A stretch of 12,661 bases of DNA from Salinarimonas sp051117315. GTDB lineage: Bacteria > Pseudomonadota > Alphaproteobacteria > Rhizobiales > Beijerinckiaceae. The stretch covers positions 1 to 12,661 of the forward strand of contig JBNPEA010000063.1 of the NCBI GenBank assembly GCA_051117315.1, given 5' to 3'. The position numbers and the translations under genes were made by a program. Below are positions 1-8,845 of the stretch, one piece after another. Below the pieces are notes generated by a model. It did not search any database. It had not been told where the DNA came from and saw only the letters and a program-made list of their open reading frames with translations. Numbering within the stretch: the stretch's first letter is position 1; each line of letters starts with the position of its first letter.

Positions 1-874
1 TCTCGTCCTTGGCGACGCCGACCTCATCGAGGCCGAGCCCGTCGGTGTAGGGGCGCCGGCCCACCGCGACGAGCACGACGTCGGCCTCGATCGTCTCGGC
101 CGCGCCCCCCTTGGCGGGCTCGACCTGGAGCGTGACGCCGGCGTCCGTCGCCGTCGCCGCGGTGACCTTCGACGACAGCTTGAAGGTCATGCCCTGCTTG
201 GCCAGGATGCGCTGGAACTGCTTCGCCGTCTCGCCGTCGATGCCCGCCAGGATGCGGTCGAGATACTCGATCACCGTCACCTTGGCGCCGAGGCGCCGCC
301 AGACCGAGCCGAGCTCGAGGCCGATGACGCCGCCGCCGATCAGGACCAGGTGGCCCGGCACCTGCTCGAGGTCGAGCGCGCCGGTGGAGGAGACGATGCG
401 CTTCTCGTCGATGGCGATGCCCGGCAGCGCGGTGACCTCGGAGCCCGTGGCGATGACGATCGACTTGGTCTCGAGCGTCGTCTTCGAGCCGTCCTCGGCG
501 GTGACCTCGACCTTGCCGGCGGCGAGGATCTTCCCCGTGCCCCGATGGGCGTCGATCTTGTTCTTCTTCAGGAGGAACTCGACGCCCTTGGTGTTGCCGG
601 CGATCGCCTCGTCCTTGAAGGCGAGCATCTTCTTCAGGTCGATCTTCGGCGTGCCGACCTCGATGCCGAAGGCGTCGAAATGATGGGCCGCCTCCTCGTA
701 GAGGTGCGAGGCGTGCAGCAACGCCTTCGACGGGATGCAGCCGACGTTGAGGCAGGTGCCGCCATGCGCCTCGCGCTTCTCGACGACCGCGGTCTTCAGC
801 CCGAGCTGCGCCGCACGAATGGCGCAGACGTAACCGCCCGGGCCGGTACCGATGATGACGAGATCGTAGGACAT
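1..874 (-). CDS. lpd: Dihydrolipoyl dehydrogenase (E3), C-terminus beyond window
   Basis: This flavoprotein reoxidises the dihydrolipoyl group of the E2 subunit and passes electrons through FAD to NAD+. Its place directly after odhB suggests it serves the 2-oxoglutarate dehydrogenase complex. The 291 complete codons visible start with an FAD-binding GTGPGG motif (residues 9-14). The redox-active disulfide CLNVGC follows (Cys41 and Cys46), then an ATG motif at 142-144 and the NAD-binding GGGVIGLELG (about 180-189). The sequence runs on to VGRRP (271-275). Family members are about 465-475 residues, so roughly 175 C-terminal residues, including the dimer interface and the catalytic His-Glu pair, lie outside the window. 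The start ATG at 874 gives the canonical beginning MSYDLVIIG, and a G-rich stretch a few bases upstream may be a weak ribosome binding site. Identity is very secure; assignment to this complex rather than pyruvate dehydrogenase is inferred from context. Confidence 0.96.
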   Translation of the reverse strand, partial: MSYDLVIIGTGPGGYVCAIRAAQLGLKTAVVEKREAHGGTCLNVGCIPSKALLHASHLYEEAAHHFDAFGIEVGTPKIDLKKMLAFKDEAIAGNTKGVEFLLKKNKIDAHRGTGKILAAGKVEVTAEDGSKTTLETKSIVIATGSEVTALPGIAIDEKRIVSSTGALDLEQVPGHLVLIGGGVIGLELGSVWRRLGAKVTVIEYLDRILAGIDGETAKQFQRILAKQGMTFKLSSKVTAATATDAGVTLQVEPAKGGAAETIEADVVLVAVGRRPYTDGLGLDEVGVAKDE

Positions 875-907
875 TAGGCCCCCAAGAATGCGCTTCGAAT
901 GAACGTT

Positions 908-930
908 GCTTGGGCTGCGAGAGCCCAAGC
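908..930 (-). other. Intercistronic stem-loop, odhB-lpd gap
   Basis: A perfect 9-bp stem (GCTTGGGCT / AGCCCAAGC) closes a 5-base loop. It lies in the 137-base gap between the odhB stop and the lpd start, 33 bases upstream of the lpd ATG. No T-run follows on either strand, so a classical intrinsic terminator is unlikely. It is more likely an mRNA-stabilising, processing or partial-attenuation structure in the shared transcript. I see nothing else recognisable in this gap. Confidence 0.55.
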
Positions 931-1011
931 GGCCAGGCTCGGCGGCGAGGATCGGAAGGACGGCCGCCGTTGCCGACCTGCCTGCCCGCGTTCAGCCGGT
1001 CCCGCTACCCC

Positions 1012-2280
1012 TCAAAGATCCAGAACGAGACGCGCCGGGTCCTCCAGCGCCTCCTTCACCCGCACGAGGAAGGTCACCGCCTCCTTGCCGTCGACGATGC
1101 GGTGGTCGTAGGAGAGCGCCAGATACATCATCGGGCGCACCACGACCTGGCCGCCGCGCACCACGGGGCGCTCCTCGATGCGGTGCATGCCGAGGATGCC
1201 CGACTGCGGCGCGTTGAGGATCGGCGTCGACATCAGCGAGCCGTAGATGCCGCCGTTGGTGATGGTGAAGGTGCCGCCCTGCATCTCGTCGATGGAGAGC
1301 TTGCCGTCGCGCGCCTTCTTGCCGTAGACGCCGATCTGCTTCTCGATCTCGGCGATGGTCATCGTGTCGGCGTTACGCACAACCGGCACGACGAGGCCCT
1401 TCTCGGTTCCGACCGCGATGCCGACGTGATAGTAGTTCTTGTAGACGAGGTCCGTGCCGTCGATCTCGGCGTTGACCGCCGGGAGCTCCTTCAAGGCCTG
1501 CACGCAAGCCTTGGTGAAGAAGCCCATGAAGCCGAGCTTCACGCCGTGCTTCTTCTCGAACACGTCCTTGTAGGTCTTGCGCATCTCCATCACGGCGGAC
1601 ATGTCGACGTCGTTGAACGTCGTCAGCATCGCCGCGGTGTTCTGCGCGTCCTTGAGGCGGCGCGCGATGGTCTGGCGCAGCTTCGTCATGCGCACGCGCT
1701 CCTCGCGCGACGCGTCGTCGGGCGCGGAGGGGGCGCGCATCTGCGGCGCCGGCGCGGGAGCGGCCGGAGCCTGGGCGCCGCCGCCGGCGATGGCGGCGAG
1801 CATGTCGCCCTTGGTGACGCGCCCGTCCTTGCCCGACGCCGCGACCTGCGCGGGATCGACGCCGCTCTCGCGGGCGAGGCGGCCCACCGCGGGGCCGTGA
1901 TCCTCGGTGGCGAGCCCGGTCTTGGGCGCGTTGCCGTAGCCCTGCGTCGAGACAGCCGGGGCCTCGGCGGGCTTCGCGGCGGGCGCGGGCTTCTCGGCCG
2001 GCTTCTCCTCGGCCTTCTTGGCCGGCGCGGCCGCGGCGGTACCGCCCTCGTCGATCGTGCCGAGGATGGCCCCCGGCTCCACCGTCGCGCCCTCCGCCTG
2101 GGCGATCTCGGCGATCACCCCCGCGGCCGGCGCGGGAACCTCGAGCGTGACCTTGTCGGTCTCGAGCTCGACGAGCGGCTCGTCGGCGGCGACGGCCTCG
2201 CCGGGCTTCTTGTACCAGCGGGCGATCGTCGCCTCGCTGACGGATTCGCCCAGGGTGGGTACGCGGATCTCTGTGGCCAT
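1012..2280 (-). CDS. odhB: Dihydrolipoyllysine succinyltransferase, E2 of 2-oxoglutarate dehydrogenase
   Basis: This is the core enzyme of the 2-oxoglutarate dehydrogenase complex, also called sucB. It moves the succinyl group from lipoamide to CoA. The 422 residues show the full E2 plan. A single N-terminal lipoyl domain (about 1-77) has Lys43 in the ETDKV motif as the lipoylation site. An Ala/Pro/Lys-rich flexible linker follows (about 78-120), then a peripheral-subunit-binding domain (about 121-165, for holding E1 and E3) and a second Ala/Pro linker. The catalytic domain starts near 190 and ends with HRIVDG, giving the catalytic His393 and Asp397. An upstream in-frame ATG would add 30 Pro/Arg-rich residues unlike any E2 N-terminus, so I chose the ATG at 2280, giving MATEIRVPTLGES. 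No strong ribosome binding site is seen. The gene lies 79 bases after sucA and precedes lpd. Confidence 0.97.
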   Translation of the reverse strand: MATEIRVPTLGESVSEATIARWYKKPGEAVAADEPLVELETDKVTLEVPAPAAGVIAEIAQAEGATVEPGAILGTIDEGGTAAAAPAKKAEEKPAEKPAPAAKPAEAPAVSTQGYGNAPKTGLATEDHGPAVGRLARESGVDPAQVAASGKDGRVTKGDMLAAIAGGGAQAPAAPAPAPQMRAPSAPDDASREERVRMTKLRQTIARRLKDAQNTAAMLTTFNDVDMSAVMEMRKTYKDVFEKKHGVKLGFMGFFTKACVQALKELPAVNAEIDGTDLVYKNYYHVGIAVGTEKGLVVPVVRNADTMTIAEIEKQIGVYGKKARDGKLSIDEMQGGTFTITNGGIYGSLMSTPILNAPQSGILGMHRIEERPVVRGGQVVVRPMMYLALSYDHRIVDGKEAVTFLVRVKEALEDPARLVLDL

Positions 2281-2325
2281 CGGTTCGGGTCGCTTCATCG
2301 GACGGGAGAGGAGGGGCGGGGGGCT

Positions 2326-2347
2326 CCCGCCGCGCGGACGCGGCGGG
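2326..2347 (-). other. Intercistronic stem-loop, sucA-odhB gap
   Basis: A perfect 9-bp GC-only stem (CCCGCCGCG / CGCGGCGGG) closes a 4-base loop. As RNA from the minus strand the loop reads UCCG, which fits the stable UNCG tetraloop pattern. It starts 12 bases after the sucA stop, within the 79-base gap before odhB. No T-run follows. It is probably a 3'-end stabiliser or processing barrier that sets the E1:E2 ratio rather than a full terminator, because odhB has no evident promoter of its own. Confidence 0.6.
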
Positions 2348-2359
2348 CGGCGGCCGGCG

Positions 2360-5323
2360 TCAGCCGGCATAGACCTCGTCGAGGAAGGCCTGGAGCTGGT
2401 GGAGGTGCTTCGACATCAGGCCCGTGGCGGTGGCCGCCGAGGCCGGGCGCCCGGCGTAGCGCGGGCGCGACACCTTCGAGCCGGCATGGCGCAGCACCCA
2501 CTCGAGATAGGGCTCGACGAAGGTCCACGAGCCCATGTTCTTGGGCTCCTCCTGGCACCAGACCACATCGGCGTTCTTGAAGCGGGAGAGCTCCTGCTGG
2601 AGCGACTTGAGCGGGAACGGGTAGAGCTGCTCGACGCGCAGCAGGTAGACGTCGTTGATGCCGCGCTTCTCGCGATCCTCGAACAGGTCGTAGTAGACCT
2701 TCCCCGAGCACAGCACCACGCGGCGGATCTTGTCGTCGCGCACGAGCTGGATGTCGCCGACGCCGTATTGGGCGTCGTCGTGCAGGATGCGGTGGAAGGC
2801 CGAATCCGGTCCGAAATACGCCGCCGTCGAGACGCAGCGCTTGTGGCGCAGCAGGCTCTTGGGCGTCATCAGGATCAGCGGCTTGCGGAACTCACGCTTG
2901 AGCTGGCGCCGCAGGATGTGGAAGTAGTTCGCCGGCGTCGAGACGTTGGCGACCTGCATGTTGTCCTCGGCGCACATCTGCAGGAAGCGCTCGAGCCGCG
3001 CCGACGAGTGCTCCGGCCCCTGGCCCTCGTAGCCGTGCGGCAGGAGGCAGACGAGGCCCGACATGCGCAGCCACTTGCGCTCGCCCGAGGAGACGAACTG
3101 GTCGAACACGACCTGCGCGCCGTTGGCGAAGTCGCCGAACTGCGCCTCCCAGAGCGTCAGCGCGTTGGGCTCGGCGAGCGAGTAGCCGTACTCGAAGCCG
3201 AGCACCGCCTCCTCCGAGAGCATCGAGTTGATGACCTCGTAGTGCGCCTGCTCCTCGGCGATGTGGTTGAGCGGCGTGTAGCGCTCCTCCGTCTCCTGGT
3301 CGAGGAGCACGGAATGGCGCTGGGAGAAGGTGCCGCGCTCGCAGTCCTGGCCGGAGAGGCGAACACGGTGGCCGTCGAGCAGCAGCGAGCCGAAGGCCAG
3401 CGCCTCGGCGGTCGCCCAGTCGATTCCCTCGCCGCTCTCGAGCATCTTCCTGCGATTGTCGAGGAAGCGCTTGATCGTGCGGTGGACGGCGAAGCCCTCG
3501 GGCACCGTCGTCAGCGCCGCGCCGATCTGCTGGAGCATCTCGGCGTCGATGCCGGTGCGGCCGCGGCGGGGATCGTCGACGTCCTCCTTGACGGCCTTGA
3601 GGCCGGCCCAGCGCCCGTCGAGCCAGTCCGCCTTGTTCGGCTTGAAGGCGGTGGCGGTGTCGAACTCCTCGTCGAGGCGCCTGCGGAACGAGGCCTTCAT
3701 CTCCTCGATCTCGGCCTCGGTGACGGTGCCGTCGGCCACGAGCTTGCGGCCGTAGAGCTCCAGCGTCGAGGGATGCTCGCGGATGATCTTGTACATGCGC
3801 GGCTGGGTGAAGGACGGCTCGTCGCCCTCGTTGTGGCCGTAGCGCCGGTAGCAGAACATGTCGATGACGACCGGCTTCTGGAAGCGCTGGCGGTACTCGG
3901 TCGCGACCTTGGCGGCGAAGACGACCGATTCCGGATCGTCGCCGTTGCAGTGCAGGATCGGCGCCTCGACCATCTTCGCCACGTCCGACGGATAGGGCGA
4001 GGAGCGCGAGTAGCGCGGGTTCGTGGTGAAGCCGATCTGGTTGTTGATGATGAAGTGGATCGAGCCGCCGGTGCGGTGGCCCTTCAGGCCCGAGAGCCCG
4101 AGGCACTCGGCCACCACGCCCTGGCCGGCGAAGGCGGCATCGCCGTGCAGCAGCAGCGGCAGCACCGCCGTGCGCAGGTCCGGCGGGCACTTGTGCTGGT
4201 CCTGCTTGGCGCGGACCTTCCCGAGCACGACGGGATCGACGATCTCGAGGTGCGAGGGATTGGCGGTCAGCGACAGGTGGACGTTGTTGCCGTCGAAGCT
4301 GCGATCGGACGAGGCGCCGAGATGGTACTTCACGTCGCCGGAGCCCTCGACCTCGTCGGGGGCGAAGGAGCCGCCCTTGAACTCGTGGAACAGCGCCCGG
4401 TGCGGCTTGCCCATCACCTGGGTGAGCACGTTGAGGCGCCCGCGATGGGCCATGCCCAGCACGATCTCCTTCACGCCGAGGTTGCCGCCGCGCTTGATGA
4501 TCTGCTCGAGCGCCGGGATCAGCGACTCGCTGCCGTCGAGCCCGAAGCGCTTGGTGCCGGTGTACTTGCGGTCGAGGAAAGTCTCGAAGCCCTCCGCCTC
4601 GACGAGCTTGTTGAGGATCGCGCGCTTGCCCTCGCGGGTGAAGGCGATCTCCTTGTCCGGCCCCTCGATGCGCTCCTGGATCCAGGCCTTCTCGACGGGA
4701 TCGGAGATGTGCATGAACTCGACGCCGAGCGTCTGGCAATAGGTCCGCTCGAGGATCGCCAGGATCTCGCGCACGGTGCCGAACTCGAGACCGAGCACCA
4801 TGTCGAGGAAGATCTTGCGGTCGTAGTCCTCCGGCGCGAAGCCGTAATGCGCCGGCGAGAGCTCCTCGTCGGAGACGCGCTTCTCGAAGCCGAGCGGGTC
4901 GAGGTTGGCGTGGAGGTGGCCGCGCATGCGGAAGGCGCGGATCATCATCAGCGCGCGCAAGCTGTCACGAGTCGCCTGCTGCACCTCGGCCTGGCTGATC
5001 TCGACGCCCTTGGCCTGCGCCTTCGCCTTGAGCTTGTCGCCGACGTGCGTCTCGACCTCGATCCAGTTGCCGTCGAGCGCGGAGACGAGCTCGCCGTTGA
5101 TCGGGATCGGCCAGTTGGGCCGCTTCCAGGAGGCGCCCTGCGCGTTCTTGGCGACGGTCGCGCTCTCCTCCTTCATCGCGCCGAAGAAGGCCTGCCACTC
5201 GGCGTCGACCGCGTGCGGGTCTCGCGTGTAGGCGGCGTACAGCTCCTCGATGTAGGCGGCGTTGGTGCCCGAGAGGAAGGAGGTCTGGAGGAAACTGTCG
5301 TTCGCGTCGGTCTGGCGTGCCAT
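2360..5323 (-). CDS. sucA: 2-oxoglutarate dehydrogenase E1 component
   Basis: This thiamine-diphosphate enzyme decarboxylates 2-oxoglutarate and succinylates the E2 lipoyl group. The 987 residues match the usual OdhA/SucA length. The N-terminal E2-binding segment is present (YIEELYAAYTRDPHAVDAEW, about 24-43). It is followed by GMAHRGRLNVL (about 290-300) and by the ThDP-binding motif, beginning GDAAF near 394 and ending in the NN pair near 427-428. Late blocks include GFEYGYS, WEAQFGDF and CQEEPKNMG near the C-terminus. Two ATGs lie three codons apart; I prefer the downstream one at 5323, which gives MARQTDANDSFLQTSF, typical of alphaproteobacterial E1o. The ATG at 5332 would add three residues. 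No clear ribosome binding site precedes either. The gene follows sucD after a 201-base gap and is followed by odhB. No frameshift or missing motif was seen. Confidence 0.97.
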   Translation of the reverse strand: MARQTDANDSFLQTSFLSGTNAAYIEELYAAYTRDPHAVDAEWQAFFGAMKEESATVAKNAQGASWKRPNWPIPINGELVSALDGNWIEVETHVGDKLKAKAQAKGVEISQAEVQQATRDSLRALMMIRAFRMRGHLHANLDPLGFEKRVSDEELSPAHYGFAPEDYDRKIFLDMVLGLEFGTVREILAILERTYCQTLGVEFMHISDPVEKAWIQERIEGPDKEIAFTREGKRAILNKLVEAEGFETFLDRKYTGTKRFGLDGSESLIPALEQIIKRGGNLGVKEIVLGMAHRGRLNVLTQVMGKPHRALFHEFKGGSFAPDEVEGSGDVKYHLGASSDRSFDGNNVHLSLTANPSHLEIVDPVVLGKVRAKQDQHKCPPDLRTAVLPLLLHGDAAFAGQGVVAECLGLSGLKGHRTGGSIHFIINNQIGFTTNPRYSRSSPYPSDVAKMVEAPILHCNGDDPESVVFAAKVATEYRQRFQKPVVIDMFCYRRYGHNEGDEPSFTQPRMYKIIREHPSTLELYGRKLVADGTVTEAEIEEMKASFRRRLDEEFDTATAFKPNKADWLDGRWAGLKAVKEDVDDPRRGRTGIDAEMLQQIGAALTTVPEGFAVHRTIKRFLDNRRKMLESGEGIDWATAEALAFGSLLLDGHRVRLSGQDCERGTFSQRHSVLLDQETEERYTPLNHIAEEQAHYEVINSMLSEEAVLGFEYGYSLAEPNALTLWEAQFGDFANGAQVVFDQFVSSGERKWLRMSGLVCLLPHGYEGQGPEHSSARLERFLQMCAEDNMQVANVSTPANYFHILRRQLKREFRKPLILMTPKSLLRHKRCVSTAAYFGPDSAFHRILHDDAQYGVGDIQLVRDDKIRRVVLCSGKVYYDLFEDREKRGINDVYLLRVEQLYPFPLKSLQQELSRFKNADVVWCQEEPKNMGSWTFVEPYLEWVLRHAGSKVSRPRYAGRPASAATATGLMSKHLHQLQAFLDEVYAG

Positions 5324-5491
5324 GGCGATCATACGTCCGGTTCGGCGCGGCGTCCCGCACCTCGTTGCGTGAGGGCGAAGAGCCGCCCCCGGCTTCGTCG
5401 ATCCGGCCGCCCTCGCGGGCTCCCCCCGGTCCGGATCGGGTGGAGGACGCGAATCCTACCGCGGCCTCCTTCTCGTTGCGTTAACCACGCA
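5324..5491 (-). promoter_or_regulatory. sucA leader / possible second promoter region
   Basis: This is the largest gap inside the TCA cluster. An 8-bp perfect inverted repeat (CGATCCGG at 5399-5406, CCGGATCG at 5431-5438) encloses a smaller GCCC-TCGC-GGGC hairpin (5409-5420). The 10-mer CTCGTTGCGT occurs twice in the same orientation, at 5361-5370 and 5472-5481, and reads ACGCAACGAG on the transcribed strand. I found no convincing -35/-10 pair. A separate sucA-odhB-lpd promoter here is inferred from the gap length and the hairpin just upstream. Confidence 0.35.
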
Positions 5492-5517
5492 CGGCGGCGG
5501 GAGCGCTCCCGCCGCCG
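5492..5517 (-). terminator. Perfect 26-bp palindrome after sucD; possible terminator
   Basis: A 13+13 base perfect palindrome begins 7 bases after the sucD stop codon. As RNA it folds to an 11-bp stem with a GCGC loop, all but one pair G-C. The transcript downstream reads TGCGTGGTTAACG, with no U-tract, so it is not a textbook intrinsic terminator. U-poor hairpins can still stop transcription or protect 3' ends in GC-rich alphaproteobacteria. Its place between sucCD and sucAB suggests a full or partial transcript boundary. Confidence 0.5.
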
Positions 5518-5524
5518 CGCGGCA

Positions 5525-6409
5525 TCAGCCCTTCAGCACCTCGACCAGCGTGGTGCCGATGCGCGCGGGGGAGGGAGACACGGTGATGCCCGCCGCCTCC
5601 ATCGCCGCGATCTTGTCCTCGGCGCCGCCCTTGCCGCCGGAGATGATGGCGCCGGCATGGCCCATGCGCCGGCCGGGAGGGGCCGTGCGGCCGGCGATGA
5701 AGCCGACCATCGGCTTCTTGCGCCCGCGCTTGGCCTCGTCCTTCAGGAACTGCGCCGCGTCCTCCTCGGCCGAGCCGCCGATCTCGCCGATCATCACGAT
5801 CGACTGCGTGGCGTCGTCGGCGAGGAACAGCTCCAGCATGTCGATGAACTCGGTGCCCTTCACGGGATCGCCGCCGATGCCCACCGCGGTCGTCTGGCCC
5901 AGGCCCTCGTTGGAGGTCTGGAACACGGCCTCGTAGGTCAGCGTGCCCGAGCGCGAGACGATGCCGACCGAGCCCTTCTTGAAGATGTTGCCCGGCATGA
6001 TGCCGATCTTCGATTCGCCCGCCGTGACCACGCCGGGGCAGTTCGGCCCGATCAGCCGCGACTTCGAGCCCGAGAGCGCGCGCTTCACCCGCACCATGTC
6101 GAGCACCGGGATGCCCTCGGTGATGCAGACGACGAGCGGGATCTCGGCGTCGACCGCTTCCAGGATCGCGTCGGCGGCGCCCGGAGGCGGCACGTAGATC
6201 ACGGAAGCGTCGGCGCCGGTCGCCTCGCGGGCCTCGCGCACCGTGTCGAAGACGGGCAGCCCGAGATGGGTCGCGCCGCCCTTACCCGGCGAGGTGCCGC
6301 CGACCATCTTGGTGCCGTAGGCGATGGCCTGCTCGGAATGGAAGGTCCCGTTCTTGCCGGTGAAGCCCTGGCAGATGACCTTGGTGTTCGCGTCGATGAG
6401 AATGGACAT
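5525..6409 (-). CDS. sucD: Succinyl-CoA synthetase (ADP/GDP-forming) alpha subunit
   Basis: With SucC this enzyme converts succinyl-CoA to succinate with substrate-level phosphorylation. The alpha subunit binds CoA and carries the phosphohistidine. The 294 residues are normal for the family. The N-terminal CoA-binding Rossmann domain starts MSILIDANTKVICQGFTGKNG and includes GGTSPGKGG (37-45). GPNCPG lies at 121-126. The phosphorylated histidine is His251 in RMGHAGAIISGGKGG. The ATG at 6409 gives the canonical N-terminus; AAGGA at 6420-6424 may be its ribosome binding site, at a rather long spacing of about 10 bases. It follows sucC after 20 bases, so the two subunits are almost certainly co-transcribed and perhaps translationally linked. 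A perfect palindrome follows its stop. Confidence 0.97.
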   Translation of the reverse strand: MSILIDANTKVICQGFTGKNGTFHSEQAIAYGTKMVGGTSPGKGGATHLGLPVFDTVREAREATGADASVIYVPPPGAADAILEAVDAEIPLVVCITEGIPVLDMVRVKRALSGSKSRLIGPNCPGVVTAGESKIGIMPGNIFKKGSVGIVSRSGTLTYEAVFQTSNEGLGQTTAVGIGGDPVKGTEFIDMLELFLADDATQSIVMIGEIGGSAEEDAAQFLKDEAKRGRKKPMVGFIAGRTAPPGRRMGHAGAIISGGKGGAEDKIAAMEAAGITVSPSPARIGTTLVEVLKG

Positions 6410-6429
6410 GGGGATGGGCGTCCTTCGGC

Positions 6430-7626
<1,197 letters not shown>

Positions 7627-7659
7627 GAGATCGGTCCACCCTGGTGGGGATCGGGACGG

Positions 7660-7692
7660 GCGGCGGCGCGGCCCGGGGCCTCGCGCCGCCGC
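7660..7692 (-). other. Intercistronic stem-loop, mdh-sucC gap
   Basis: A perfect 11-bp stem, all G-C (7660-7670 with 7682-7692), closes an 11-base GC-rich loop. It begins 15 bases after the mdh stop and ends 33 bases before the sucC start. No T-run follows. It may protect the 3' end of an mdh message or cause partial termination, so that mdh is made in excess of sucC. Confidence 0.6.
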
Positions 7693-7707
7693 GTGCGATG
7701 CGTGACG

Positions 7708-8670
7708 TCAGGCGAGCGCCGGCTCGATGCCCTTGCAGGCCTCGATCAGCGTCTTCACGGCGGCGACGGACTTCTCGAACATCGCCTGCTCCTCCTGCGT
7801 GAAGGAGACCTCGACGATCTTCTCGACGCCGTTCGCGCCGATGACGATCGGCACGCCCACGAACATGTCGGAGACGCCGTACTGGCCGGTGAGGTGCGCG
7901 GCGCAGGGCAGGACCCGGCGCTTGTCCTTGAGGTAGCTCTCGGCCATGGCGATGGCGGAGGCCGCCGGCGCGTAGAAGGCCGAGCCCGTCTTGAGCAGGT
8001 TGACGATCTCGCCGCCGCCCTTGCGGGTGCGCTCGACCATGGCGTCGAGCTTCTCCTGCGTGGTCCAGCCCATCGCCACGAGATCGGGCAGCGGGATGCC
8101 GGCCACCGTCGAGTAGCGCACGAGCGGGCACATGTCGTCGCCGTGGCCGCCGAGCACGAAGGCGGTGACGTCCTCCACCGAGACCTGGAACTCGTCGGCC
8201 AGGAAGTGGCGGAACCGCGCGCTGTCGAGCACGCCGGCCATGCCGACGATCTTGTTCGCCGGCAGCCCCGAGAACTTCTGCAGCGCCCAGACCATGGCGT
8301 CGAGCGGGTTGGTGATGCAGATCACGAAGGCGTCGGGGCAATGCGCCTTGATGCCCTCGCCGACCGCGCGCATGACCTTGAGGTTGATGCCGAGCAGGTC
8401 GTCGCGGCTCATGCCGGGCTTGCGCGGCACGCCGGCGGTGACGATCACCACGTCGGCGCCGGCGATGTCGGCATAGTCCTGCGTGCCCGTGTAGCCCGCG
8501 TCGAAGCCGTCCACCGGCGCGCTCTCGGCGATGTCGAGGCCCTTGCCCTGGGGCACGCCCTCGGCGATGTCGAACAGGACCACGTCGCCCAGCTCCTTCA
8601 AGCCGACGAGGTGGGCGAGGGTGCCGCCGATCTGGCCGGCGCCGATGAGCGCGATCTTCTTGCGTGCCAT
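7708..8670 (-). CDS. mdh: NAD-dependent malate dehydrogenase, LDH-like type
   Basis: This enzyme oxidises malate to oxaloacetate with NAD+, the last TCA step. The 320 residues belong to the lactate-dehydrogenase-like malate dehydrogenases usual in alphaproteobacteria, not the gamma-proteobacterial Mdh type. The Rossmann motif GAGQIGG lies at 10-16, and Asp34 (LFDI) at the end of strand 2 indicates NAD over NADP. The substrate loop RKPGMSRDD has Arg83 and Arg89. ITNPLD lies at 119-124, Asp149 and Arg152 are in VLDSARFR, and the catalytic His176 is in GGHGDDM. The frame is open for 52 more codons upstream, but that part is not Mdh-like and contains the promoter. I therefore chose the ATG at 8670, with AGAGG about 10 bases upstream. 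It is first in the cluster and is followed by sucC after 81 bases. Confidence 0.97.
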   Translation of the reverse strand: MARKKIALIGAGQIGGTLAHLVGLKELGDVVLFDIAEGVPQGKGLDIAESAPVDGFDAGYTGTQDYADIAGADVVIVTAGVPRKPGMSRDDLLGINLKVMRAVGEGIKAHCPDAFVICITNPLDAMVWALQKFSGLPANKIVGMAGVLDSARFRHFLADEFQVSVEDVTAFVLGGHGDDMCPLVRYSTVAGIPLPDLVAMGWTTQEKLDAMVERTRKGGGEIVNLLKTGSAFYAPAASAIAMAESYLKDKRRVLPCAAHLTGQYGVSDMFVGVPIVIGANGVEKIVEVSFTQEEQAMFEKSVAAVKTLIEACKGIEPALA

Positions 8671-8749
8671 GAGGGAAACGCCTCTTCCAGGATTGAACCG
8701 TCGAGCCGCGCCCCTCGCGTCGCGGACGCCTGGCGCGGGTTTCCGCGTG

Positions 8750-8778
8750 CTTAAAGCCCAAGAGCCGTTCGCGTTCAA
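8750..8778 (-). promoter_or_regulatory. Predicted sigma70-type promoter of mdh
   Basis: Read on the minus strand, TTGAAC (8778-8773) is a 4/6 match to the -35 box. It is followed by exactly 17 bases and then TTTAAG (8755-8750), a 4/6 match to the -10 box. The predicted start near 8743 would leave a leader of about 70 bases before the mdh ATG at 8670. This is the best promoter candidate in the gap and would drive mdh and probably sucCD. It rests on base matches only. Confidence 0.45.
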
Positions 8779-8787
8779 CCCGTTGAA
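8774..8787. promoter_or_regulatory. Dyad TTCAAC-CC-GTTGAA over the mdh -35 box
   Basis: A perfect 6+2+6 base inverted repeat covers five of the six bases of the predicted -35 box and extends upstream of it. A regulator bound here would compete with or contact RNA polymerase. A further TTGAAC half-site occurs at 8693-8698, between promoter and start codon. The nearby TetR-family protein is one possible ligand, but the sequence does not show this. Confidence 0.4.
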
Positions 8788-8845
8788 AACCCTAGCCTCC
8801 TGGCCTCGGATGCGGTTCTCGGGCACCCTACGGATGTCGCATGCG

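Noticed and set aside
7708..8826. A 52-codon N-terminal extension of mdh.
   Set aside because: The added residues are not Mdh-like, and the extension would contain the predicted promoter; MARKKIALIGAG is the normal N-terminus.
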